In this document: positions 1 through 5,299 of the stretch, piece by piece | How the letters are laid out: the number at the start of each line of letters is the position of its first letter | How positions within the stretch are numbered: position 1 is the stretch's first letter | NCBI GenBank assembly: GCA_027083715.1 | Contig: JALWNR010000243.1 | Span: 1 to 5,299 of the forward strand | Length of the DNA: 5,299 nucleotides | Direction of reading: 5' to 3' | Source of the DNA: Bacteroidales bacterium | Lineage (GTDB): Bacteria > Bacteroidota > Bacteroidia > Bacteroidales > NBLH01 | Notes under the pieces: generated by a model | Databases searched by the model: none | Told to the model about the DNA's origin: nothing | What the model saw: only the letters and a program-made list of their open reading frames with translations | Position numbers and translations under genes: made by a program

Positions 1-428
1 CTACAATATTATTGCTGATTTTTACTACCACTCTTTTAGCACAAGCGCAAAAAGATACATTGATTGATTGTGCTAAAGCAGCCAATAAAAAGGGAAAAAT
101 GGTTTATTTAAAGAGTTTTCAAACAAAGCTCAATACCCTTAATACAAGTAAAAAATGGTCGTTAATGTTAAATTCCGGGGTGAAATACCGATTTTTCTTA
201 TGTGAAAATGGGATAGATAAGCCTGAAAATATTGAGTTAGTGCTGTTTGATGATGCCCATCCCCAAAATGCTCCCTACGCCACAACCAAAAAGAAAGGCT
301 TCTTTTATTTTGAATGCAATAAAGCCGGAACCTACTATGTTTTAATAAGATATAAGAGCAATGTGCAAAAAAAAGAAAAGATTGATGCCACAGCAGTTTT
401 GTTTTTTATAAAAAAACATAAAGGATAA
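1..428 (+). CDS. Small secreted protein of unknown function, 5' end missing
   Basis: The frame is already open at the left edge (first full codon at 3) and ends at TAA 426-428, so the true start lies outside the window. The first visible residues are a hydrophobic stretch ending in LLAQAQ, which reads as the h-region and cleavage site of a Sec signal peptide. The mature part is about 125 residues, lysine-rich and without further membrane segments. It alternates charged turns with strand-like segments such as VKYRFFLC, IELVLFD, GFFYFEC and GTYYVLIRY, which suggests a small beta-sandwich exported to the periplasm or surface. I do not recognise a named family. The FYFEC-KAGTYYVLIRY pattern recalls small exported proteins of Bacteroidota and PPC-like beta-sandwiches, but that is only an impression. 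Three cysteines (in IDCAK, FLCEN, FECNK) could form a disulfide. A TTG at 12 is a possible start but would remove the basic n-region a signal peptide needs. No terminator hairpin was seen just after the stop. Confidence 0.7.
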   Translation, partial: TILLLIFTTTLLAQAQKDTLIDCAKAANKKGKMVYLKSFQTKLNTLNTSKKWSLMLNSGVKYRFFLCENGIDKPENIELVLFDDAHPQNAPYATTKKKGFFYFECNKAGTYYVLIRYKSNVQKKEKIDATAVLFFIKKHKG

Positions 429-486
429 GTTCAAAAAATAATCTCGTTTAATCAAGGGTGTTAATTAACTTAATAATAATCAATGC

Positions 487-652
487 TTTATACCAATAGC
501 TTTGATTTGACAGAATAATTTTCGGTACAACGAATTGCCCAAAGCCTTCTTTCTGTTTACATAAAAGAATATTAAAAAAATTGGTAACACAGTATCTAAA
601 TCGCTTAAATATTTTGTCAGCAAGTACAATTACAAAAGCGTATCGGTATAAA
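487..652. repeat. Candidate MITE-like or palindromic intergenic element (imperfect inverted repeat)
   Basis: The left end TTTATACCAATAGCTTT (487-503) is matched by the reverse complement of 635-652, TTTATACCGATACGCTTT, with one substitution and one single-base gap. Further inward, TGACAGAATA on the left is matched in the same order by TGACAAAATA from the opposite strand of the right half, and GGTAC...AATT on the left by GATAC...AATT on the right. The arms differ in length, so the palindrome is much more degenerate than the element at 5006-5180. No clear target-site duplication was found. It could be a decayed non-autonomous element, a structured intergenic repeat, or chance in AT-rich DNA. 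Confidence 0.42.
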
Positions 653-659
653 TACTCAG

Positions 660-690
660 TTTGTATTTTTCAAAGGAAAGAATAACTTTG
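660..690 (+). promoter_or_regulatory. Bacteroidota-type promoter for the lipoprotein gene
   Basis: TTTG at 660-663 and TAACTTTG at 683-690 are 19 nt apart and match the Bacteroidota -33 TTTG and -7 TAnnTTTG consensus exactly. Transcription would start near 696-700, leaving an AT-rich leader of about 40 nt. The leader ends in AATCAACAAA just before ATG 738 and has no Shine-Dalgarno site, which is normal for the phylum. Confidence 0.7.
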
Positions 691-737
691 TACTTTATTG
701 AAAAAGGAATAATACAAACCAATTAAAAATCAACAAA

Positions 738-1847
738 ATGAAAAAAGTTTTATTTATTGTTGTGTTAGCAAGTTTTATATGGTCTTGCAACACGAGCTCA
801 GAAAAACAAACAGGCTTTACAATTGACGGAACAATTACCGGTTATCAGGACAGCATTATTTTTTTAAAAAAGCGTGATGCCGGTCAATGGCTTACTATTG
901 ATTCATCAAAAGTTACCGATGGTAAGTTCCAATTAAGCGGAAAAATAGATCAACCGGAGATTTATTATCTATTAAATGAAAAAATCCGTTTTACTTTACC
1001 TGTTTTTATGGATAATTCCAATATTACCGTAAGCGGAAATATGGATGATTTGAGTAATGTGAAAATTACCGGTTCAAAAGCTCAAGATGCTATGAAAGCA
1101 TATAATGATGAGGTAAAACCTTATAATGACAAAATAGAAGATCTGTATAAACAATATTCTGCTGCTCAAAAAGAAGGTAATAAAGAATTATTAGAACAGA
1201 TTGATTCTTCTTATTATGCTATAAATGATGAAAAAATTGCTTTTACAAAAAATTATATTGCTACCAATAATAAGTCGGTTGCTGTACCTTATATATTGTA
1301 CAGAGAGCTTTCGTATTCATTGGAAGTTGAAGAGCTTGATTCTTTATTTAAATTGATTGATACTTCACTTTCAGTATCGCCCTATTATAAAATTTTAGAT
1401 GAACGGATTAAGACCCTGTATAATGTAGCAATTGGAAAAAAGGCTCCGGATTTTACGCTTAACGATACAACCGGTAATCCGGTTTCATTATCACAGTTTC
1501 AGGGAAAATATTTGTTAATTGATTTTTGGGCTGCTTGGTGTCGTCCTTGTCGCGTGGAAAATCCAAATAATGTTAAGCTATATGCTGATTATAAAGATAA
1601 AGGATTTGAAATTTTAGGTGTTTCGTTTGATGATACTCGCGATGCATGGGTAAAAGCTATCAAAAAAGATGGCTTAACATGGCCACAAGTTTCTGATTTA
1701 AAAGGATGGAACAGTGCTGCCGGAAAACTTTATGCCGTAAGTGCTATTCCCCATACAGTACTTTTGGATAAAGATGGAATAATTATCGCCAAAAATTTGC
1801 GTGGAGAAAAATTGAGAGAAAAAATAGCTGAATTACTTGATAAGTAA
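738..1847 (+). CDS. TlpA/ResA-like thiol-disulfide oxidoreductase lipoprotein (DUF4369 plus thioredoxin-fold domain)
   Basis: This 369-residue protein is a membrane-anchored disulfide oxidoreductase that faces the periplasm. Residues 1-17 form a lipoprotein signal with a lipobox ending SFIWSC, and Cys17 would be lipidated. Residues of about 25-120 resemble the N-terminal DUF4369 beta domain (GFTIDGTITGY, then VFMDNSNITVSG and ITGSKAQDAM). A charged, probably helical linker covers about 120-225. Residues 233-367 are a redoxin/AhpC-TSA type thioredoxin fold: KKAPDFTLND, then LIDFWAAWCRPC with redox cysteines 268 and 271, ILGVSFDD, and the cis-proline loop AIPHT (Pro338) before VLLDKDG. All catalytic landmarks are intact and the length is normal for this Bacteroidota architecture. 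The ATG at 738 is fixed by the lipobox and the promoter upstream. Members reduce or isomerise disulfides in the periplasm, some in cytochrome c maturation. The substrate here is unknown, and no cytochrome gene lies nearby. The gene appears monocistronic and ends before a strong hairpin. Confidence 0.93.
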   Translation: MKKVLFIVVLASFIWSCNTSSEKQTGFTIDGTITGYQDSIIFLKKRDAGQWLTIDSSKVTDGKFQLSGKIDQPEIYYLLNEKIRFTLPVFMDNSNITVSGNMDDLSNVKITGSKAQDAMKAYNDEVKPYNDKIEDLYKQYSAAQKEGNKELLEQIDSSYYAINDEKIAFTKNYIATNNKSVAVPYILYRELSYSLEVEELDSLFKLIDTSLSVSPYYKILDERIKTLYNVAIGKKAPDFTLNDTTGNPVSLSQFQGKYLLIDFWAAWCRPCRVENPNNVKLYADYKDKGFEILGVSFDDTRDAWVKAIKKDGLTWPQVSDLKGWNSAAGKLYAVSAIPHTVLLDKDGIIIAKNLRGEKLREKIAELLDK

Positions 1848-1848
1848 G

Positions 1849-1900
1849 AAATAATACTCCGCAGGCAGCTGGTTTTTACTGCCTGTGGAGAAACTTATTT
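1849..1900. terminator. Bidirectional terminator hairpin between convergent genes
   Basis: CTCCGCAGGCAG (1857-1868) pairs with CTGCCTGTGGAG (1879-1890) over 12 bp with one G-U pair, around a 10-nt loop. AAATAA (1849-1854) can also pair with TTATTT (1895-1900) below a small internal loop. The hairpin starts 9 nt after the lipoprotein stop and ends 17 nt before the stop of the minus-strand gene, so it can serve both. The U-tracts are weak on each strand. Confidence 0.82.
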
Positions 1901-1907
1901 AAAAAAT

Positions 1908-2918
1908 TTATCTTCCTGTTAATGATTTTGGAATTCTACCTGATTTTACCGCCTCAGAGCGTAAACGCCTTCCCACAATTTTTTCATTCATTTTTCCCAG
2001 CTCAAGCACTTTATCTACATTAATTCCATTCAGGTCAATTCCCATTTCATCCATCATTACAAGCATATCTTCTGTTGAAACCAGTCCTGCAAGATTTGGA
2101 TCTGCATAATAATAAGCACCGGTTCCGCTAACAGGTACTCCACTTACAAAATTAGCAGGCTGCCCGCCAATTCCTCCAAGTGCAGACTCAAAATGTGTCA
2201 TTCCGGCTTGGAGTGCTGCCAAAACATTTGCCAAACCCCACCCACGTGTAGTATGAAAATGCACAATATGTTTTGAAGTATCGGGAATAGCATCTAAAAT
2301 CATTGAATAATATTGATAAACCCTATCCGGCGATGCAGAGCCGTCATGGTCTGCGTGTTCTACATCTGTTGCACCTATGTCTAACCAGCGCTTGGTAAAC
2401 TCTACGGCTTTTTTCATTTCAGTAGGTCCCTCAATCGGGCAACCCCAAATAGTACTAACTGTTCCGTTTACTTTTATTCCGGCATCAGTAGCTTTTTTTA
2501 TGTATTCTTCGCTCATTTTCCAATAATCATCCAGCGATAAACCGGAATTTTTACGATGATGTGATTCACTGGTTGAAACCATTAATAAAATCCTGTCCGG
2601 TCCCCAGCCTTCTTTTTTTGCTTGAATAGCTCGTTCTATTGCTCTTTCACGGATAGTTACTGCCGTAATGGTAACATCATCAATTAAATCGGCAATTAGC
2701 TTACTCGAGCGCAAACGCTTCATTACTTCATCAGCATCTTTAAACTGTGGCATTCCACGCGGATTACCAAAATTAGTTACCTCAATATTCTTAAACCCGG
2801 CAAGAATAAGCTGCTCTGCCATCCATACTTTAGCATCAGTAGGGATAAAAATTTCCTCGTGCTGATATCCGTCACGAACGGTAATATCGCCAATTGTAAC
2901 TTTTTTAGGATAATTCAT
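1908..2918 (-). CDS. HMG-CoA-lyase-like DRE-TIM metallolyase (HMGL-like family), exact reaction unknown
   Basis: This cytoplasmic 336-residue protein is a TIM-barrel enzyme of the HMG-CoA lyase / isopropylmalate-citramalate synthase superfamily, which makes or breaks C-C bonds next to a carboxylate using a divalent metal. Landmarks are ITVRDGYQ (Arg15, metal ligand Asp16), NIEVTNF (Glu46), the GCPIEG loop (Cys160), VHFHTTRGWGLAN (metal ligands His220 and His222) and ALGGIGGQP followed by GLVSTED near the C-terminus. Against human HMG-CoA lyase as I remember it, the catalytic Cys266 of GLGGCP corresponds to Gln253. Asn275 of GNLATED corresponds to Leu279, with an insertion of about 15 residues (VPVSGTGAYYYAD) between them. 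It is therefore probably not an ordinary HMG-CoA lyase, and a different aldol or Claisen-type reaction on an acyl-CoA or keto acid is likelier. The start at 2918 (MNYPKKVTIGD) is chosen because the 26 codons upstream are AT-rich and unlike the family. No adjacent gene suggests a pathway. Confidence 0.85.
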   Translation of the reverse strand: MNYPKKVTIGDITVRDGYQHEEIFIPTDAKVWMAEQLILAGFKNIEVTNFGNPRGMPQFKDADEVMKRLRSSKLIADLIDDVTITAVTIRERAIERAIQAKKEGWGPDRILLMVSTSESHHRKNSGLSLDDYWKMSEEYIKKATDAGIKVNGTVSTIWGCPIEGPTEMKKAVEFTKRWLDIGATDVEHADHDGSASPDRVYQYYSMILDAIPDTSKHIVHFHTTRGWGLANVLAALQAGMTHFESALGGIGGQPANFVSGVPVSGTGAYYYADPNLAGLVSTEDMLVMMDEMGIDLNGINVDKVLELGKMNEKIVGRRLRSEAVKSGRIPKSLTGR

Positions 2919-2941
2919 ATTTCTTAAGATTTGATTTTCTA

Positions 2942-2949
2942 CAAAAATA
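2942..2949 (-). promoter_or_regulatory. Possible -7 promoter box for the HMGL-like gene
   Basis: Read on the minus strand this is TATTTTTG, an exact TAnnTTTG match. It would start transcription near 2934-2936, giving a leader of about 16-18 nt before ATG 2918. No TTG or TTTG was found at the usual -33 distance, and the area is so AT-rich that a chance match is possible. Confidence 0.33.
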
Positions 2950-3086
2950 ATTAAAAAATAATTAATATTTGGATTTAATCTAAATAAGGCGATCATTATT
3001 CTCTATATTGATATAGTCCCGGTATAATTATTTTGGATTTTCTATTAACAGATTATTTTCTTCAATATGTTTTTTGTAAAAAAAAG

Positions 3087-3117
3087 TTTAGAATCTCGAT
3101 AAATTTAGTTATTTTTA
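3087..3117 (+). promoter_or_regulatory. Possible promoter for the M18 aminopeptidase gene
   Basis: TTTA (3087-3090) and TATTTTTA (3110-3117) are 19 nt apart, each one base off the Bacteroidota -33/-7 consensus, and would give a leader of about 26 nt before ATG 3150. An alternative is TTG (3008-3010) with TATTTTGG (3029-3036), which would leave a leader of about 105 nt. Neither is a perfect match. Confidence 0.28.
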
Positions 3118-3149
3118 ACCTGAATAATAATAAAACAAACATAATAAAC

Positions 3150-4454
3150 ATGGTAGAAGAAAAATATAAATTAGCTGATGATTTAATAGATTTTATTGAT
3201 GCAAGTCCAAGTCCGTTTCATGTAGTTCGAAATATAAAAGCTGCATTGCTAAGAAGAGGATATAAAGAACTTCACATTGAAGATGCATGGGATTTGCGCC
3301 GAGCTGCAAAGTATTTTGTTTCAAAAAATGATTCGGCAATCATTGCTTTTGTTACCGGAACCGGAAAAATTGAAGAAAAAGGTTTTCGCTTAATTGCTGC
3401 ACATACCGATTCTCCTACAATAAAAGTCAAGCCTTTACCTGAAATATTAGTAAATGATAAGTATTTAAAAATTAATACAGAAGTATATGGCGGTGCTATT
3501 CTCTCTTCATGGTTTGATCGTCCGCTTTCGCTTGCCGGAAGAGTTAGTATAAAAAGCGATAACCCCTTAAAACCAATTTCTAAGTTTTTATATATCAAAA
3601 AGCCGGTTGCAATAATTCCTAGTTTGGCAATTCATTTAAACAGAGAGGTAAATAATGGGCAGAAAATAGAAAATCAAAAAATGATGCTGCCGATTTTATC
3701 TATACTTAAAGAAAAACTGGAAAAAAATAATTTGCTAACTGAACTTATTGCTTCGGAATTGAATATAAATGAAGAGGAAATTCTGGATTTTGATTTGAAT
3801 TTTACCAATCACGGAAAAGGAATGCTTATTGGATTAAATAATGAGTTTATTACTTCCGGACAGTTAGATGATTTGGCAATGGTCCATGCGGGTATTCAAG
3901 CTATGCTTGACAGCCAACCCTCAGAAGCAACACAAGTAATGGTTTGTTTTGATAATGAAGAAGTTGGAAGTTTATCAAAGCAAGGAGCAGGTTCTCCGTT
4001 TTTGCGAAGTATTTTACAACGAATTGTTTTTCAATTTAAAAATGATATTGAATCTTTTTATCGTGCTGTGGCTAATTCGTTTTTAATTAGTGCGGATATG
4101 GCACATGCACTTCATCCAAATTATCAAGAAAAACACGATCCTGTAAATCAGCCTGTTATTAATGGGGGCCCGGTAATAAAAATTAATGCTAATCAAAAAT
4201 ATACTACAGATAGTGATTCTAGCGCCGTATATGAAATGATTTGCCGTAATGCTAATATTCCGGTACAAAAATATGTAAATCATTCCGATATAAAAGGCGG
4301 CTCTACACTTGGGAGTATTTCTGCGGGACAATTGGATTTTCGTTCAGTAGATATTGGTAACCCAATGTTGGCTATGCATGCAATCAGAGAATTGGCAGGT
4401 GTGGATGACCATTACTGGGTAATGAAGTCTTTTAGAGAATTTTATAAATATTAA
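3150..4454 (+). CDS. apeB: M18 family (aspartyl) aminopeptidase
   Basis: This 434-residue protein matches the M18 family in length and along its whole sequence. M18 enzymes are cytosolic, oligomeric, di-metal exopeptidases that remove N-terminal residues, often Asp or Glu, from peptides. It begins with LIDFIDASPSPFHVV, typical of the family. The expected metal ligands are all visible: His85 (AAHTDSP), bridging Asp240 (SGQLDDLA), Glu271 with general base Glu270 (DNEEVGS), Asp316 (ISADMAHA) and His378 (VNHSDIKGGSTLG). LAIHLNRE with His162 matches the conserved histidine segment in the dimerisation domain. The enzyme should be active. ATG 3150 is preferred over TTG 3033 because the 39 extra codons are AT-rich, unlike the family, and overlap the likely promoters; AATAAAC precedes the ATG. 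The gene diverges from the HMGL-like gene and stops before a hairpin, so it is probably monocistronic. The symbol follows the bacterial M18 naming, and the substrate is inferred from the family. Confidence 0.92.
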   Translation: MVEEKYKLADDLIDFIDASPSPFHVVRNIKAALLRRGYKELHIEDAWDLRRAAKYFVSKNDSAIIAFVTGTGKIEEKGFRLIAAHTDSPTIKVKPLPEILVNDKYLKINTEVYGGAILSSWFDRPLSLAGRVSIKSDNPLKPISKFLYIKKPVAIIPSLAIHLNREVNNGQKIENQKMMLPILSILKEKLEKNNLLTELIASELNINEEEILDFDLNFTNHGKGMLIGLNNEFITSGQLDDLAMVHAGIQAMLDSQPSEATQVMVCFDNEEVGSLSKQGAGSPFLRSILQRIVFQFKNDIESFYRAVANSFLISADMAHALHPNYQEKHDPVNQPVINGGPVIKINANQKYTTDSDSSAVYEMICRNANIPVQKYVNHSDIKGGSTLGSISAGQLDFRSVDIGNPMLAMHAIRELAGVDDHYWVMKSFREFYKY

Positions 4455-4471
4455 TAGTGTGAAAGTACATT

Positions 4472-4518
4472 AGTGTATTGGTCAAAAGTTTTATGGGTAT
4501 AAGCTTTTCCAATACACT
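4472..4518. terminator. Bidirectional terminator hairpin
   Basis: AGTGTATTGG (4472-4481) pairs perfectly with CCAATACACT (4509-4518). After a 2-nt bulge, AAAAG (4484-4488) pairs with CTTTT (4504-4508), and TTAT/ATAA can close a small tip loop. It begins 17 nt after the aminopeptidase stop and ends 9 nt from the stop of the minus-strand gene. Each side has an AT-rich tail, such as TTATTTGCTACTATTTTT on the plus strand. Confidence 0.75.
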
Positions 4519-4527
4519 TATTTGCTA

Positions 4528-4974
4528 CTATTTTTCCCAGGCCATTACTTTAAAAATGGTTTTATAATCTTTATGATAAGTTTTACTTAAATCAAAATCC
4601 CATTTCCATTTTTTTTCATTTTTACTTTTCGGTAATTCAATATATACCAAAGGTTTATTTTTAACCAACTGCATATTGTCATCATAGTTTAACTCTTCAT
4701 AATCAGTTATTATACAGGATTTGTTTTGAGATAATAAATCAATATGTTTTTGTTGAATAATTTTGCGAAAGGCATTAATCTCTTCATCAGAATAAATATT
4801 AAATTTTGTAATATAATCGCAAATTAAAATATCCAACTGATTTAAAATATTCACCGAAACAATCATTGAGGCATTATTAATTTTTTCTTTGAAACTTTCA
4901 GGAAACTGTTGTTCTATATTATTTACAGGTACTTTTATTTTAGATGAATTTTTCAGTAAAGTATATACTGGCAT
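4528..4974 (-). CDS. 3' fragment of the split gene, open from an internal ATG
   Basis: This 148-codon frame is the part of the disrupted gene downstream of the insertion. It could be translated only if ribosomes start at ATG 4972-4974, which follows AGGA (minus strand of 4981-4984) by 6 nt. That ATG is an internal methionine of the restored reading frame, and the fragment would begin after the presumed cofactor-binding half, so an independent function is unlikely. There is no signal peptide or membrane segment. An automatic annotation would probably call it a hypothetical protein. Confidence 0.5.
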   Translation of the reverse strand: MPVYTLLKNSSKIKVPVNNIEQQFPESFKEKINNASMIVSVNILNQLDILICDYITKFNIYSDEEINAFRKIIQQKHIDLLSQNKSCIITDYEELNYDDNMQLVKNKPLVYIELPKSKNEKKWKWDFDLSKTYHKDYKTIFKVMAWEK

Positions 4975-4999
4975 AATATATCCTGAAATATCAGCTTGT

Positions 5000-5005
5000 A
5001 TAAAT
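5000..5005. repeat. Target-site duplication ATAAAT, left copy
   Basis: ATAAAT abuts the left inverted repeat and is repeated directly at 5181-5186. Keeping only one copy restores the interrupted reading frame exactly. Confidence 0.8.
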
Positions 5006-5180
5006 CCTTAAATCCGCAAGTATCTTTTACTGCAAATCCAAACTGCACGTCATTATTGGCAATGCTCGAAAAAACCTACTCACCGTATCAAGTGATACGC
5101 CTGCGTTGCTTTTTTCTGCGCTACACCAATACTGACGCACATTTTGGATTATCGTTACAAACATACCTGCGGATTTAAGG
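5006..5180. mobile_element. MITE-like palindromic element, 175 bp, with TIRs and 6-bp target duplication
   Basis: The ends CCTTAAATCCGCAAGTAT (5006-5023) and ATACCTGCGGATTTAAGG (5163-5180) are inverted repeats with one mismatch in 18. Inner arms 5035-5059 and 5126-5150 match in inverted orientation at 21 of 25 positions, and CGTATCA (5084-5090) / TGATACG (5093-5099) forms the tip. The whole element can therefore fold into one long imperfect hairpin. ATAAAT directly flanks both sides. It has no transposase and no credible gene; a 60-codon plus-strand frame at 4996-5178 is just the palindrome being read through. It would have to be moved by a transposase encoded elsewhere. I cannot name the parent IS family from these ends. 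Confidence 0.88.
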
Positions 5181-5299
5181 ATAAATTTAATGTTTTCATT
5201 TTTTCGATATTTATGGATAATTTGTCTGGGGTGAACAATATCAATGAGATATACTTTATTGAAGATTTTTCTTAAATCTTCAATAGGGACATCCAGTAG
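5027..5299 (-). pseudogene. 5' fragment of the split gene, ending inside the element
   Basis: The frame enters from the right edge, gives 40 native residues (to IKFI, about 5180), continues for about 50 codons through the element and stops at TAA 5027-5029. The native protein is thus cut and given a foreign tail starting LKSAGMFVTII. Its true start lies beyond the window. Confidence 0.7.
5181..5186. repeat. Target-site duplication ATAAAT, right copy
   Basis: ATAAAT abuts the right inverted repeat and is identical to the copy at 5000-5005, as expected for a 6-bp staggered target cut. Confidence 0.8.

Larger units (their letters stand above)
429..737. other. Intergenic region of 309 bp
   Basis: No convincing gene was found here on either strand. 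It holds a candidate inverted-repeat element (487-652) followed by the promoter of the downstream lipoprotein gene (660-690) and an A-rich leader. A minus-strand frame of 73 codons (669 down to 448) is open but has no ATG, and most of it lies inside the repeat element, so it is not called. The perfect palindrome GTTAATTAAC at 460-469 has no loop or T-tract and does not look like a terminator. Confidence 0.6.
4528..5299 (-). pseudogene. Gene of unknown function (Rossmann/methyltransferase-like), split by a MITE-like insertion, 5' end outside window
   Basis: Two minus-strand frames flank the element at 5006-5180. The upstream frame enters at 5299 and reads LLDVPIEDLRKIFNKVYLID onward to IKFI at the insertion. 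The downstream frame reads QADISGYI then MPVYTLL to WEK and a TAG stop at 4528-4530. Deleting the element and one ATAAAT copy (181 nt) joins them in phase as KFIQADISGYIMPVYT, giving 196 codons in this window. The joined sequence resembles the later half of a class I SAM-methyltransferase-like Rossmann fold. VYLIDIVHP would be the beta2 strand with its acidic end, IKFIQADI beta3, ASMIVSVNILNQL beta4, and HIDLLSQNKSCIITDYEE helix plus beta5. The glycine-rich beta1 motif would lie off the right edge, so binding of SAM is unproven. With no other stops or shifts, the disruption looks fairly recent. The 181-nt insertion shifts the frame and brings in a stop at 5027-5029. Confidence 0.8.

Noticed and set aside
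460..469. Perfect palindrome GTTAATTAAC after the first gene
   Set aside because: It has no loop, no GC and no T-tract, so it is not a credible terminator. Short palindromes are common in AT-rich DNA.
497..504. TAGCTTTG, an exact match to the TAnnTTTG promoter box
   Set aside because: There is no TTG at the -33 distance and no gene shortly downstream, and it falls within the left inverted repeat of the candidate element.
448..669. Minus-strand frame open for 73 codons in the intergenic region
   Set aside because: It has no ATG, is mostly inside the candidate repeat element, and shows no recognisable domain. It could be a sequence repeated elsewhere in the genome, but not a supported gene.
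2668..2865. Plus-strand frame of 65 codons
   Set aside because: It is antisense to the well-supported HMGL-like gene and has no protein features.
2919..2996. 26-codon N-terminal extension of the HMGL-like protein
   Set aside because: It is AT-rich, unlike the family, and covers the likely promoter. ATG at 2918 gives the expected N-terminus.
3033..3149. 39-codon N-terminal extension of the M18 aminopeptidase from TTG
   Set aside because: Family members begin close to the LIDFIDASPSPFH segment. The extension starts at TTG, is AT-rich and overlaps promoter-like sequences.
3272..3598. Minus-strand frame of 108 codons
   Set aside because: It is antisense to the conserved M18 aminopeptidase region holding the first metal ligand, so it is a shadow frame.
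4083..4331. Minus-strand frame of 82 codons
   Set aside because: It is antisense to the conserved C-terminal M18 motifs, so it is a shadow frame.
4996..5178. Plus-strand open frame of 60 codons starting at TTG
   Set aside because: It lies almost entirely within the palindromic element, starts at a TTG and has no family resemblance. The open frame is a by-product of the repeat.

Overview
The window looks like part of a Bacteroidota (Bacteroidetes) chromosome. It is AT-rich and has A-rich leaders before start codons in place of strong Shine-Dalgarno sites. A TTTG-N19-TAnnTTTG promoter of the Bacteroidota sigma-ABfr type precedes the lipoprotein gene. Its proteins are typical of the phylum, including a DUF4369/TlpA-like lipoprotein. 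No rRNA, tRNA or CRISPR array was seen.

Layout from left to right: (1) 1-428 (+), the 3' part of a gene for a small secreted protein. (2) 429-737, an intergenic stretch with a candidate inverted-repeat element (487-652) and a good promoter (660-690). (3) 738-1847 (+), a periplasm-facing lipoprotein with a thioredoxin-fold WCRPC domain. (4) A strong hairpin (1857-1890) between convergent genes. (5) 1908-2918 (-), an HMG-CoA-lyase-like DRE-TIM enzyme in which the lyase's catalytic cysteine position is a glutamine. (6) A divergent intergenic region of about 230 bp with weak promoters. (7) 3150-4454 (+), an M18 (aspartyl) aminopeptidase with all its metal ligands. (8) A second hairpin (4472-4518) between convergent genes. 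(9) 4528-5299 (-), a gene of unknown, methyltransferase-like character that runs off the right edge and is split by a small mobile element.

The most interesting item is at 5000-5186. A 175-bp palindromic MITE-like element (5006-5180) has 18-nt terminal inverted repeats with one mismatch, flanked by a 6-bp direct repeat, ATAAAT. Removing the element plus one repeat copy on paper rejoins the two minus-strand reading frames exactly in phase, giving one 196-codon open frame. This is strong internal evidence for a real insertion and for its exact boundaries.

The intact genes do not form an obvious pathway or operon. Orientation alternates and hairpins separate the convergent pairs, so each gene is probably transcribed alone. 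I see no defence system, phage or secretion cluster here.
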